Positions 12,333 to 24,336 of a DNA stretch of 64,000 nt are shown here, in pieces. Location: the NCBI GenBank assembly GCA_032718565.1, contig JAVGVS010000629.1, positions 62,001 to 126,000 on the forward strand. Direction: 5' to 3'. The stretch comes from Distichodus sexfasciatus. Its lineage: Eukaryota; Chordata; Actinopteri; Characiformes; Distichodontidae. The number at the start of each line of letters is the position of its first letter. The first letter of the stretch is position 1. The notes below the pieces were generated by a model, which saw only the letters and a list, made by a program, of their open reading frames with translations, searched no databases and was not told the origin of the DNA. A program made the translations under genes and the position numbers.

Positions 12333-12900
12333 CTCTACTTCATGTCATTAACACACACATTTTTTACTTCTAAATTCAAAATTTGAAACTCATTAACAGA
12401 GTTTGAGACTCATACCGTAATAAGCATGTTCTGTCACTGATAACGGGGCTTTCTGAGGGTAATCATTACTGTCCTTGATGATCATGTGATATTCTGCCAC
12501 TTTGACGCATCATTAACCCAGGGTTCATGTCTCACAGCTGCATATTCATAAGAAGTAGCACATCAGAAATGGTCCGATGAGGGTGGGGTTTGGGGTTAAG
12601 GTGAGGATGATGAATGGGTTTAGTGATTATAATTAGGGTGGTTGTAATTAGGGATGGGATGGGCTATTGGTTGTCTTCATAATGATAGACGGGATCAGTG
12701 GTTAGGAAAGGGGGTGGGATTAGGAGTTAAGGTTAGGGTGCAGATGGTTATTTATTTAAATCCAGTGTACACATCCACTATTTCTGAAACTTTCATGTCA
12801 TGATTCTATAAAATTCTATAAATAACTATATCCTTGCACTCTCTTTAAATATTTCAATGACTTAGCGCTAAGCACCAAAGCAAATATGTGAATTTAATGA

Positions 12901-13104
12901 GCAATTGTCACTGTGAACACAGCACAACACAGTGCGTTAGACCCATCCGTGAAGGAGCAGTGAGCAGCTGACATGGGCACCGTCTGGAGAGCAGTGTTTG
13001 GGGACAGTACCTTGGCCATGACTACCTTTACCGGTTCGAGACTTGAACTGGCGACACTCTGATCATGGGAACGACTCCCTAACCGTTATGCTACCAACTG
13101 CCCC
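12901..13104 (-). mobile_element. SINE family A, near full length
   Basis: The tail is on the left (gtcactgtgaacac). The tRNA-like head on the right ends in the inverse of GGGGCAGTTGGTAGCATAAC, with a clear B box (the inverse of gttcaagtc near 13045). Confidence 0.85.
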
Positions 13105-13216
13105 AAATATGCCCCAATGTGGCAACATGCTTGGTAATAAACTTCATTTTGATTCTGGTAATGAGTGGGATTAGTAGTTAAATTTAGGGTAATCCTTGGG
13201 ATTGGTGATTAACGGT

Positions 13217-13373
13217 TAGTTGGTTGCGTACCGGTTATTGAGTTGGCACCTTGATCGAAGGGTCGTCAGTTCAAGTTCTGGATCGGTCAAGGTACCACTG
13301 AGGTACTCATAAGCAAGGTACCATCCCCAGGCCCTGCTCCCGGGTGCTTCCCCTTCATGGATGGGTCAAATGG
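13217..13373 (+). mobile_element. SINE family A
   Basis: The head (gttggttgcgtaccggttat), B box (cagttcaagttctgg) and body through cttcatggatgggtcaaatg are present. It lies about 110 bases from the opposite-strand copy at 12901-13104. Confidence 0.8.
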
Positions 13374-14689
13374 TGGTATCATCTGGATGATGACTGGGAT
13401 TATTGGGTAAAGTCAGTCAAATTGATGAGGTTGGTGGTATTATAAGGTTGATGGTTAGGGTTATTATTTATGGTGACTGATTTCGTCGGTGGTATCAACT
13501 TTCACTAAGCAGCAATTCATATTCAACACAGAATGATATACTTACATCTAACCATATTATAAATAGTATATGATTTGTATAAACAATACAAATAGCATTA
13601 CGATAGCATTTTAATATAAACTGCCTCAGACACTCATCATATTTTGAATCACACAATATTACAGCCTGAAATATATGTAAAATATGATAGGGATGTGAGG
13701 TAAGACACTGTGTCTATGTTAACTCTGTGTTCAGAAAACTCATGTCCAAACCGAAATGCCGCTCAGCATCTAAAACTCAGAATGACCTGGCAGAGTTTCT
13801 CTCCACCATTAGAGGGCCAAACCGGAGACAGACTCTGACCAACTTCAGGATCAGTGACCACAGTCTGACATTAGTACAGTGCAGACATACAAAGTCATAG
13901 CTGTCCAGACAGAAAAGCCTCTGTGGTCACCAAAGCACTGAAAAATGTCAAAAAAAGAAGAAAAATCATAATTTTCCTCCCAGTTATAAGAGGTTAAGGA
14001 ACACTGGGTCATTTTTGGAAAGGTGACGTGCTGAGTCACAGCCTAAAGCAGTCTGAATGTCCAGTGTTACTTAGTCATTGGGTGAATGTTAGTAGATGTG
14101 TGTGTATGTGTATTTGAGAAAACAATTTGTTTCATAGGGTAATGAATAAGGTTTAAAAAAAATCAAAGTTATACTGCATTATTTTACTGTAATACTGCCT
14201 TTGTTTTTCTGTTTATTTTTTAAATATGTCATGTGACTGAAGCAGACATACGTAGACTGGAGAGAAATACTAGAATGTAAAGGTCAAACAATTTAAAGTC
14301 TAGGAGCATCAGAAATCAATTCACTCTCACTCTCTCTCTCTCTGTTTTCCTCCAAATTCAACTTCTTTCATTTGCTTTACCCCTTAATCCCTTTCTTATG
14401 TGTTTAAATGTGATCAGATGCACTACTAAATATGTTAAATGTGATCCTACATTCTTGAAGCTCACCGATCAAATCCAGTGCTGAAGTTTTTGTGTTATGT
14501 TTGTTTTTTTTCTGGATCAACAGCAGTGAAGCTCTTAACTCATTCTCCTGTTGTCACACACAGATTATCTCTTGTGCTTCCTGTCACTCCCACTGAAACA
14601 CATTTACTTCTTTAAACACTAATCCCCATTTAACGACACTTAATGCTTCAGGACACAGTATAATCCACCAGAGGATGGCCGCAGATGGT

Positions 14690-15010
14690 GATTTCATGAT
14701 GCAGCTGAAATTACGCAGACCATTATGAGCTTTCTAAAGGAAAAGACAGGAGGCAGAGCCTGAAGTGACTGAGTTAAGGATTTGTGCTTGGAGTGACAAA
14801 GTGGCATGGGATTAAGAATTAGTATATTAGAGGGACAGCTCTTGTTGGACAGTTTGCAAACAAACTGGTTTGGTTTGGACATGTGCTGAGGAGAGATGAT
14901 GCTGAGGATGGAGCTGCCAGGCAAGAGGAGAAAAGGAAGAAGCGGGGATTGATACGGTGGGAGAGGACATACAGGTCGATGCTGGGAAAGAGGAAGATAT
15001 AGAGGACAGA
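14690..15010 (+). pseudogene. LINE reverse transcriptase C-terminal remnant
   Basis: A plus-strand frame around 14862-14945 reads KLVWFGHVLRRDDAEDGAAR, the WFGHV/RRD block found after the reverse transcriptase domain in RTE- and L1-like LINEs. It is followed by a basic Arg/Lys-rich stretch. The frame does not extend to a recognisable polymerase motif, so this is a 5'-truncated relic. It is not close to the Rex3 at 41.6-44.9 kb, which reads RWLGHL. Confidence 0.6.
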
Positions 15011-15694
15011 AAGTAATGGAAACATTATAATATGATTGGTTTGGAGTACTAACAACTTCTACTTTTTACTCCTTCTATAAGAGGTAGAAGCTATTGCATG
15101 GGGGCAGATAAATGACAATGAAAATTAAATCTCACAGCTGCAACGCCATTTTGACCAAAAGTTCAAGTTTTATCTTTCTGTCAAGAAGCTGGTTCAGTTA
15201 TAAAGCCATTTTTGAGCAGAAAGGCAATTTTGAGAAAAGATATTTTAGGTCGGGCTGAGAATATTAAAATGTATGATCAATCTAGAAACTAACATAAATC
15301 ATATGACCAAGTTTGGTCTCCACCTGCACCTCTAACGCAGAAGTATACCTGACTGATGCCTGGTTTATTACAGAGAAAATATAGCCATTTCTCTGCATCC
15401 ACCAAGTTTTGGTGGAAAAGTTTGAGAACCACTGGAGTATTCCAACACTGACGACACAACAGCGTTGCTGAATGTTTTATACATGTGTAACTGAACACAG
15501 GTCTCTATTAAAAATCCCTGTCACAGGCAAACATAAACTAGTTCATGATGGTCATCTAATAGTTACTGCAAGTTTTAGGTTATTGCAGGTTGAGAATTCA
15601 AAACATAAGAAGCTCATGAGTAAATTCAACTGGAAAGCATATAAAAAGCAGCCTTAAGAGACTTTTATACTGACTATAAGTACAGAACGGAAGA

Positions 15695-16214
15695 TATGGC
15701 GTCACATCAACGCCAAAACTAGAGCACACAAAATGGCTTGCCGCAAAAAATTAGAGGGTGTAAATTTCAAAGTCGCGCGCAAATGTGAAACTCGAGAGCA
15801 CAAAATTAAGAATCGAGTGCGCGGTTGTGATAATATTGCGCGCAAACTGTATTTTACCTCTCACGAATGTTTTTTCTTCTCGATGTGTTAAATGTCCTCA
15901 CGCGCACAGCAGATTACCGACGAGCGGCTTTTTTGCTCGAGTGAGATTTCTGCGCGCGCGGTTTGAAAGGAGGCGGGTTTTGGCAGCTTCTACCTGTGAA
16001 TCCTATTGGCCGATGGCTCCTGATCTTGTGATTGACTGCACACTACAGACAGTTTTTACAGAAAAACCAAAGATGACGGAGGAAGATGAACAGCGACAGG
16101 TAGATTAAACGCAAGTTATAGTTTATCAACCTTATAATTATAATTTAATAGTTAGGTCTTACACATTTAATAAGCACGCAATCAATGGCTCCCCTTGCCC
16201 ACTTGTCTGTCCCC
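15695..16214 (+). mobile_element. CpG-rich transposon 5' block, second copy
   Basis: The block runs from tatggcgtcacatcaacgcc to cttgtctgtcccc and aligns end to end with 24829-25359 (same orientation). It has an inverse CCAAT motif and a short first coding exon: ATG at 16073 gives MTEEDEQRQ before CAG/GTAGAT (16099/16100). Terminal repeats like those of the 24.6-kb element were not found around this copy. Confidence 0.65.
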
Positions 16215-16599
16215 ATTTCAACATAAACACAGATACACAAGTCAATCACAAGACCAGAGATAGAGATATTATGATGTGACATACACTTGTTGGCAAGACT
16301 TTTGAACATTTATGCCCCCCTAATGTAATGGTAGGGGGAACACTGAGTCTACTATAAACAAATAGATATGCCTCAAAATCTGGGTGAGATTTGATTTGGG
16401 AATTTCAGGAAAGCACCTGAATATCCACTGACCTCTTACACAAAAAATGACTACTAATATGAATGTCCTTTATTGCAGAGAAAAATAATTATCGCCAGTT
16501 TCATAGTGGAAACCAACTCAAAACCACCTGAATAGCCATTAAACTGCAGTTACATTTAAATGTCATATTCTTGAGCAGAGTTCTCCCCTCTTTTGTGCT

Positions 16600-16960
16600 A
16601 ATCTATCCATCTTCTCTCAAACCAGCTCATGGACCCGGGCAGACGTGTGTGAGGAAACTTGTTAACAAATTCAGTTTGCAGCCAAACTAAACCAAACTGA
16701 AGATTTGCGGAAGCGCCCTGCTCAGGGTTGAGAAGGTTCTCGTTTGCTAGATAAGGCCGCTTCGACATGCCCGCTAGCTGCCAGTCTAAACCCACAGTGC
16801 TCTGCATGCAGAAGATGGTGGCATTTGCTTGGTATTGACTTTCTGAGTGCAGTCTGGCGTTTCTGGAGGCACTGCATGCTGACTTCTACTGAGCTCAAAT
16901 CAGAAGGGAAGGAGCAGGAGACATCCGAAAATGTCATGCTCCATTATGTTTTAACGTAAT
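16600..16960. other. High-complexity block, possible CNE
   Basis: Non-repetitive sequence runs from ctatccatcttctctcaaac through tagataaggccgcttcgaca and cactgcatgctgacttctac to atgttttaacg. Short frames on both strands overlap and none is convincing. Confidence 0.3.
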
Positions 16961-17120
16961 GTAATCTGGTCAGACAAACACATGAATTTTGTGACTGTGT
17001 GTGTGTGGGTCTGCAACAACTTACTTCAGCTTTAGTTCAATAACATTAAGGGACTTGAAAGCATCTAAATATTGGCTTAATTTAGAGATAGGAAAACAAA
17101 ATGGAAAGGCCAGAACATGT

Positions 17121-17492
17121 TATGGGTCGACCGATTATTGGCCAGGCCGATTATCGAGGGCCGATATTAGGCAATTTTGCCGATTATCATATCAGTGTTT
17201 AATTTTGACCATCAACGATATTAAGTAATTACAAGATGCCCTACTGTGGCTCCATTGCCATCTCTTCCCTCTGTGCCGTCTCAACTTGCTGCTTCATTTA
17301 ATGTCCCGCCCACAACAGTCTCTGATTAGTAGCCAATCAGTGCTGAAGAGTTTCAGCTGAGCTTGATATTTATAAAATGAAAAATATTGACAGAGATTTT
17401 CTCTTTTTTTTCCATATTGGTTATCGGCCCCGTTAACTAACAACGATCAGTATCGATGTCGGCCCTGAAAAAACAATATTGGTCGACCTCAA
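17121..17492. mobile_element. hAT-type MITE, GGTCGACC family
   Basis: The ends tatgggtcgacc and ggtcgacctcaa are inverted. The flanks gaacatgt (17113-17120) and gtacatgt (17493-17500) agree at 7 of 8 bases. The body (ggccgattatcgagggccga, gaagtaattacaag-like words) is shared with 22180-22615. Confidence 0.8.
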
Positions 17493-17510
17493 GTACATGT
17501 ATAGATGAAA

Positions 17511-17709
17511 GTGAGTCATTACAACATAGCACAGCACACAGTGCACCACAACGAAATGTGACATCCGAGAAGGATGCCCAGGGAGCAGTGCTTGGAGACG
17601 GTACCTTGCCCATGAGTACTTCACTGGTACCTTTACCGGTCTGGGACTTGAACTGGCGACCCTCTGATCATGGGGTTGACTCCCTAACCATTACGCTACC
17701 AACTGCCCC
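17511..17709 (-). mobile_element. SINE family A, near full length
   Basis: The tail, body and complete tRNA-like head are in the inverse orientation, ending in the inverse of GGGGCAGTTGGTAGCG. It sits immediately beyond a hAT-like element that ends at 17492. Confidence 0.85.
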
Positions 17710-18524
17710 AAACTTGGGCTCATCCAGGATATAAACCCAGGACAACTGTGTATTAGCATTGGTGGTGTGAGAGCAAATCCTTGCTTTTTCATTTGCTAAG
17801 AGCTCTTGAGTTGGGTGTCATAAAAAGCAGGAAATTGGCAAATTTGCTAGATTTTTGTGGCTTTGTGGGGACATTTTTTTCTATGTTACAAGCAGTTCTT
17901 ATAAGGAAAAGGTCTATTCACAAAAAGTCTGTTTCTGTGTAAAAATTAAGAGAATTTACTTCAAGGTAAAAGAGGTAAAAGATGATTTTGATTACGTTAA
18001 GGTTTTATTTACATCTAGTCATTACAGAAATCGATGGAAGGATTCACAAAGGTAGTAAACAAGACCAATATATTTGTGAGTAAGAGAATAAGAGAGAGAG
18101 AAAGAAAAAGAGACAGCAAGAGATCAGGAATGCCCATAAACCTCAGAATCTCTGCTGCTCAATCCTCAGCTTTTGTTTCACACACTTTCCAGAGTGAGGA
18201 TTTTCTCTAAACCTTCCTACTCAAACTACCATCCAGAAACCCACACATCGTTAATACAGGCCTCAAGTCACTGCAGAGAGATATCTCTATCCCAACCTGG
18301 CTTAGCCTGGCTGGAAGTAATATAACAAAGTCAAGAACATGTGACCTGACCGGAAATGTTTTTTTTCCAAAACCTATTAATGGTATCTTTAAATACTATT
18401 CAGTGTAGGACTGTAGCAGCAAAATGAACTCGTTTTGTGTGTGTCTCTACTCAGAGTCATGCGGATCCATACTAATGTTTGAAGCTAAATCTTCAGGCAA
18501 TATAATAATGAACAGAAACTCGGG

Positions 18525-18561
<37 letters not shown>

Positions 18562-19144
18562 CGGAGAGAAACTAGAAGTCTTATCACAAAGTAATGGCTT
18601 TGACAGGAGAGAAATTGGTATTTGCATATCTGAGTAGTGTTCATATATTACCCCTGAAGAGTGAAACACTGCATTAATGGACTTCCTCTCTCTCTCTCTC
18701 ATTTATAATCCTGCAAGGCGTTTTACCTCAAGCAAGCTGGTTTATTGATAACGAAGCCGACAGTCTTTGTGAAATTACACTGACTACACAGTGTAGTTTG
18801 GATAACAAGAACAAACCGTATACGTTTCTCACAGTATAGTCGCTAAAGAGGTATTTTACATATGGAAGCTAAGGAGGCTTAGGAAATGAAAGCATTGAAC
18901 CACTCTGCATACTATTAGCTTTCACTCAAAGGACAGAGCAGCATTGAAGGAAACTTTGTAGTTTGTTCTTTATACTCATTGTGCTCCACACGCCAGTGCT
19001 TTTGAAACTGAAACAACTGTGACATGTAAATACACCCAATAGGTTACGAAAAGGGAAATTGCGAATATAAATTATCTGCACTAAGATAATTATGTGATAA
19101 TTATGTGTTTTTGAGCTAGAAACTTTGTTCCAACTCTAAGGGCC
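17710..19144. other. No gene seen
   Basis: Unique A/T-rich sequence with GA (18090-18115, 18533-18561) and CT (18687-18699) runs. Confidence 0.55.
18533..18561 (+). repeat. GA microsatellite
   Basis: An uninterrupted ga run. Confidence 0.9.
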
Positions 19145-19560
19145 AGGATATACTTAACGCTCAGAGCGCTTACATGCATGCATCATGGCTGCCAGAGTGC
19201 TTTTGATGCACCTTCTGAGCGTGTCGACAGAAATTAACGCAATGCGCGAGTTGCAGTAGCAGCAAAAATTGGGGTGGTAGTGTGTTCACGTTTTGGTACG
19301 TGACGTCAGCACTGTTGTTTACTATCAACATGGCTGAACGGTTTCACCATCTATTTTGCACCTTCATAACATCAGAATGCAAGTAATTCTTATCTTCAAC
19401 ATCTTTCTTCCCTCATTTCACAGCAAAACCGGCCGATATTTTCCTGCACTGCCGCCTTCTACTTCTTCCTCTTCTTCTGTCATTTAACGACAGACTGGAT
19501 GCTTTAATAGTGTACACTGCTGCGGAAATCCTCAAGATTAACAAAAAGTAAGCAAGCAAA
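19145..19560 (+). other. Possible transposon 5' region with CRE site and first-exon-like ATG
   Basis: High-complexity, CpG-containing sequence holds a perfect tgacgtca (19301-19308) and, 22 bases on, an ATG at 19330 opening MAERFHHLFCTFITSECK before a stop. The composition contrasts with the A/T-rich surroundings. It may be a decayed element of the same kind as the 15.7-kb block; terminal repeats were not identified. Confidence 0.35.
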
Positions 19561-19739
19561 TATAGTCAGTACATCACGTTACGTAGTTCTACCAGATAAA
19601 CCAAACAACAAGGACAGCTGTGTTTTATAACCCCATGATCACATCGTCCTGCCCACAGCGAACCACAAGACTCACAATGCATGAATGCACTGTTATACAC
19701 CAACAACTATAAACTCCTATTTCTCTCCCTTTTTGACTG

Positions 19740-19741
<2 letters not shown>

Positions 19742-19775
<34 letters not shown>
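19742..19775 (+). repeat. CA microsatellite
   Basis: About 16 ca units. Confidence 0.95.
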
Positions 19776-19776
<1 letters not shown>

Positions 19777-20016
19777 GCATAAGTGTATGTCGATGGTGGA
19801 GAATAAATCCAGTCACCTGTATGAAATAGCCATTAGTCGCTAGGCAACTAATGAAAATCTATCATAAAAATCCTATTCCTCAATCCAGTCGTCCAAAATC
19901 GACCAAGGAAACAATGAAGCAGAAAGACGCAGCATGTCAAGTAGAAATGATCACTCTGTTCACCATGCTTAAAGAAAAGACATATGTATGTATGTGTGTG
20001 TGCAATTACGAAGACA

Positions 20017-20660
20017 CTGCACAAATTCAGAAAACACTTATCAAAATGACAACATGGGCCACATTTTAAAAATGCACTGCACGTTGCTAGATGCGCAGAA
20101 AATATACAAAACACATGCAACTTTACAAACGCTGCAAATAGACACAACACAACACAAGTGTTTCCAGGAGACTTTTTTGGGAAGTCACATGCTTTACGAT
20201 TTTATGGTACTGAGGTAGAGGTAAACAAAAGAATGATTGCATTGTTTAATTGTACATAGTTATATATGCCGGAATTCATGTTCTCCAAAAGCACGCGAAC
20301 GCTCAAAAAAGTGTCCTGGAACACTTGTGTTGTGTCACACTGCATTGTCACAGTTGCATTGTGTTGTGTCACACTTGCGTTGTGTTGTGTCACACTTGCG
20401 TTGTGTTGCGTCATACTTGCGTTGTGTTGCGTCACACCTGCATTGTCACACTTGTGTTGTGTTGGGTCACACTTGTGTTGTGTTGGGTCACACTTGTGTT
20501 GTGTTGGGTCACACTTGCGTTGTGTTGGGTCACACCTGCATTGTCACACATTTGCGTTGTGTTGTATCACACTTGCGTGTCAATGAATGTGCAGCGCATT
20601 TATAAAATGTGGCGCATGTGCTGTCATTATGATGAAAGTGTTTTCCGAATTTGTGTAGCG
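20017..20660. mobile_element. Foldback-type element with long imperfect inverted arms
   Basis: The left arm (20017-20082: cacaaattcagaaaacactt, then gggccacattttaaaaatgc) is the imperfect inverse of the right arm (20589-20660: gtgcagcgcatttataaaat, then gtgttttccgaatttgtg). Inside, 20139-20172 and 20311-20340 are also inverse copies. The loop on the right side is expanded into a minisatellite. Confidence 0.75.
20332..20580 (+). repeat. 21-bp minisatellite, about 10 or more units
   Basis: The units follow ttgcgttgtgttgtgtcacac with small changes (ttgtgttgtgttgggtcacac; cctgcattgtcacac as a short variant). As 21 is a multiple of three, three plus-strand frames and one minus-strand frame stay open across it and give 7-residue repeats (CVVLGHT; TQHNASV). 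These are repeat artefacts, not evidence of a gene. Confidence 0.9.
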
Positions 20661-21503
20661 ACTTTGAAATTGCTGTGTGTTTGAATGTGTTATCAACTTG
20701 ATTAAAATGTTTAGTTGTTTTGCAGTTTATTTTTATTTTGAACTGCGCTGTACGTATGACATCGGAGCGATGTTATCATTTTGTATCGATGCTATGGTCT
20801 CAGTGATCATTGAATCAATGTGTCGACACATCAAAGTATCATTACACCAGGACTTAAGTTATTTTAACTCCAGTTCATTTAAGCTGCCTTATAAGGGCAG
20901 TAATAGACGCTACAGGGGCACACTGCTAGTTATACACAACAAAAGAACTGCTACTTAACAGTTAAGCATTGGATGTGAAGTATGATTCAACACACCGCAG
21001 GGCATGAAGTATGATTGTGTACAGCTAAATATTAGGGAACTTTGGTGGAAAATGACTAAAGTGGATGGCTGTACAAATCTCTTCCCTCCTAAGAACAACT
21101 TTCTCCTAACAAACTCACTATAACAACAATCCTGTAGGTGCAGGATTTAAATGATGGTGCAACTACTATTGATTTGGACATACCTTATATGTATTTGCAC
21201 AATGCTTTTAGATCACTGAAGTAGAAGACTAGATGCGTGACATAAGACCACCAGCGTCGTCAGCGTACCCACCTCTAGAGGCCTAGTGGAAAAAGCTACC
21301 TGTGTCAAGGCTGGAAAATGGCATGAAAAAAGAATAAATCAAAGACTAGGCAGTGAACTCTGGCACTTCGTTTTTAAGATTGTGTTGTAAACAATGTTGG
21401 TTATGATGTAACTCCACCTCAATGTGTGTTTTTAAGGCACTGTGTCAGAACATTTTATTTTGGTTTTGTCTAAAAGCCAAGACATCATGACTGGCAAACT
21501 GGC

Positions 21504-21504
21504 G

Positions 21505-21531
<27 letters not shown>
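21504..21531 (+). repeat. CA microsatellite
   Basis: About 14 ca units. Confidence 0.95.
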
Positions 21532-21535
<4 letters not shown>

Positions 21536-21886
21536 CAACACTCCCATTCCGGGCTCTTCTGTGAGCTCAACGTCGGCCCAGAGCCTCAGGAGACACGCAA
21601 GACTTTCAGCCTTTCCTTTTACAGACAGGATGAACGGAAGTAGAGAGAACGAGAGAGGCTCATGACAAGCTTCAGGGAGAAAAAGAGAAAGACGGGATTA
21701 TTCCGAGATAAATGAGCGACTAGTATCTATTGGCAGTAGCGAGTGTGAGAGAAAAAGTGGGTGTGTGTTTGGAGTTGAGCATTGGAGAGGCAGTTTGAAA
21801 GAACAGCTGTCATACTGAATACATGAATCTATCTGAACAAGGAGATGTATGACAGAGAGGCTCCCCAGAGAGACAGACAGAGAGGC

Positions 21887-21889
<3 letters not shown>

Positions 21890-21934
<45 letters not shown>
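21890..21934 (+). repeat. GA microsatellite
   Basis: About 22 ga units, preceded by gaca words. Confidence 0.95.
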
Positions 21935-21937
<3 letters not shown>

Positions 21938-22179
21938 ACATTCTCTATGGGTTTCCTGCTAAGGAAATCTCTCCCTCATCTAAGAGTAATCAGACAGTGT
22001 GTGCATGTGTGTGTGTGTTTCTGGCTTTCATCAGGTACCTGAGTCAACGAGACCAATGGATCTACAAACACAGCGTCACCCATAGCAACCACAGCCAGGC
22101 ACACCACAGACATAACCACACACACTCACCATATAATAACACAAACTCACGCATACACACACCATGCTGCCATCATTAA

Positions 22180-22615
22180 CGGCTGGGCTGATTATCGAGG
22201 GCCGATATTAGGCATTTCGCCGATTATCTCTATCAACGTTTCATTTTGACCAGCACCGATATGAAGTAATTACAAGGTACGCTACTGTGGCTCCACTGTC
22301 CTCTGTACCGTTTCTCTCAACTCACTGCTTTAATTAATGGTCCGCCCACAACAGTCTTTGATTGGCTACATGTCAATCGCTTGTTGAAGTCTTGTAGTCA
22401 CTCACACCACACTCACATGTGAGCGCGGCATGAAGCGCCGAGAAGGAGAAAAGGAGAGAGGAGAGTTTCAGCTGAGCTTGGTGTTTCTAAATTTCTAAAT
22501 TGTGACAGCGATTAACTGTTTTTTTTGCATATTGGTTCCAAATATCGATTATCGTTAACTGGCAATAATCAGCATCGACAATGGCCTCTGAAAAAACTAT
22601 AGCCATCGACTCTAT
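22180..22615. mobile_element. hAT-type MITE, GGTCGACC family, decayed ends
   Basis: It shares gattatcgagggccgatat, gtaattacaagg and ctactgtggctccactgtcc with the 17.1-kb copy, in the same orientation. The terminal words are degraded, so the limits are approximate. Confidence 0.7.
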
Positions 22616-23141
22616 ACATCATGATGACAGTCAAAATGTGAGATTAGCAGAAAAGGGGCCAATGAGCAGAGAGCATGACCTCATACAGTTCACAGGTTAT
22701 GAGTGGGTCAACAAACCCACACACACAAATAGCTGAGACTATATGAGAGATTAGAAAGTCAATACTAAGGACAGTAAAGATAATTTCACACAGAGATCAA
22801 AGCTCATGAATTAGTGATACAACTTTATAAACACACACACACTCAAGCTTGTATGCAGTTAGAGCTAACATGATCAGCTGTGTACTGCTCAGTGGTGTGA
22901 GAGACAAACACAATGTTCAGTGACCTAACAATTCCTTCATTGTGTGTGTTTGCGTGTGTGTGTGTGAGTGAGAGAGACACAGAGAGACGTGTGTTGTTAC
23001 TGTAGTTGAAGTGTACAATAAGGTCACATCCCATATGCGTGTACTACTCTGACACTCTATATACTGAGGCAGCATGTTCTGCATGATTTCCTTTTTTACT
23101 ATATTTCTATTTGCTGCACCTTTACACACACATATCAGCTA

Positions 23142-23142
23142 C

Positions 23143-23187
<45 letters not shown>

Positions 23188-23188
23188 G
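23142..23188 (+). repeat. TTA trinucleotide microsatellite
   Basis: About 15 att units; the overlapping frame reads poly-Tyr and is an artefact. Confidence 0.95.
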
Positions 23189-23989
23189 AGATTATGCTAC
23201 CTTGTTTATTTGATACCAAGTTGCTGACCATATCACAACATAAGGCTGAGGACTTAATTGAAAATTAATCAAAACCAACTATCAATTTTTTTAATCTTAA
23301 TCTTCCACTGACATCTTGTCCATCTTGCTAGTCTTGTTTGTTATTTTGATTACTAATTCTGTTAATATTTTCCTCAGTGTGTTCATGCAGTGTCTCCTTA
23401 AAAACATATTACCGTGTGTTGTCATGTCACTCATTTTCGTAAAATCTGGTCCTTCGTCTGTGTGTTTCCTCCAGTTACCTCATAATCACAAAGATAACCA
23501 CACTATCATTAGAAGAAAATATTCCAGCTTTAACAGTTGAGTATATTTACATTACAAACCTTGTCAGTGAACTAGGAAAGCAAAAAATGAATATAAAAAA
23601 CGAAATTATATAAATTATATAAAAGTAATTGTTCGTTAATCGTAATCGAGGCAAAATGCTTAATTAATCATGATACTGGTTTGAAGTCGTATTGCCCAGT
23701 CCTTACTATTTCAGTTAATATTATGTTAAAACAGAATTCAACCATCATATTAATAAAAACCAAATGAAAAACATCAACTGTAGAATGAGAATTAAAATTT
23801 GAGGAAAACAATCAAATGCTCATGTCTTGCAAAATGGGTATTCCGGTGCAAACGGCCATCAAACAGCATACATTTGCATGCTGATAGTCCAAAAAATGGC
23901 CTCCTGCCCCACTTTAGCACAGCTGTAAAAAAAAAACACACAGCTTCTGTATCGCTTCAATACCTCTAGGTCAAAGGAATTCCGCTGGG

Positions 23990-24310
23990 GGGCTTTGATT
24001 ACAATAATTACACATTAAAAGGGAACGGCAGCATTGTCAAGGTGACGGATTTGCAAGCGTAAAGGTTCCCTTAATGAGGTCATGACCGTTATAGTCCAAT
24101 TACATCAAAGACGGGGGAAATCAGACAAGGAAGCCATTGATGGCGTCGGCCGACTCTGCTCTTTGTGCAATACTGCATATGAACAATTATGTTCCTCCAA
24201 ATTAATAGCAAGCAGTGCTGGCGTCTGTAACTTTAATGTCAGCTAATTTTTTATTGTTGATAAGGGCTTTAATGTCAGTTTACGTGACCAAGATAACATG
24301 AAAATCACTG
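23990..24310. other. Strong CNE candidate
   Basis: About 300 bases of unique sequence without repeats contain a perfect palindrome ggtcatgacc (24078-24087), and ctgcatatgaacaattatg and ccaaattaatagc (POU/homeodomain-like words). Further TAAT cores follow. The texture is that of vertebrate developmental enhancers. All frames carry stops. Confidence 0.45.
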
Positions 24311-24336
24311 AAAAGTTCATTAAATATAGTATAAAG

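Larger units (their letters stand above)
12333..14689. other. No gene seen between SINE copies
   Basis: Apart from the two SINEs, the sequence is A/T-rich, with ttagggtt-like GT-rich words around 12560-12740. Confidence 0.55.
20661..22179. other. No gene seen
   Basis: Unique sequence with CA and GA microsatellites near the right end. Confidence 0.55.

Noticed and set aside
12560..12740. Ttagggtt-like words suggesting interstitial telomere repeats
   Set aside because: The words are irregular and not in tandem TTAGGG register; they look like GT-rich drift.
20237..20684. Overlapping plus-strand frames of 106-144 codons with Cys/His-rich 7-residue repeats
   Set aside because: They arise from a 21-bp minisatellite, which keeps all three plus-strand frames open and one on the minus strand; a real gene would favour one.
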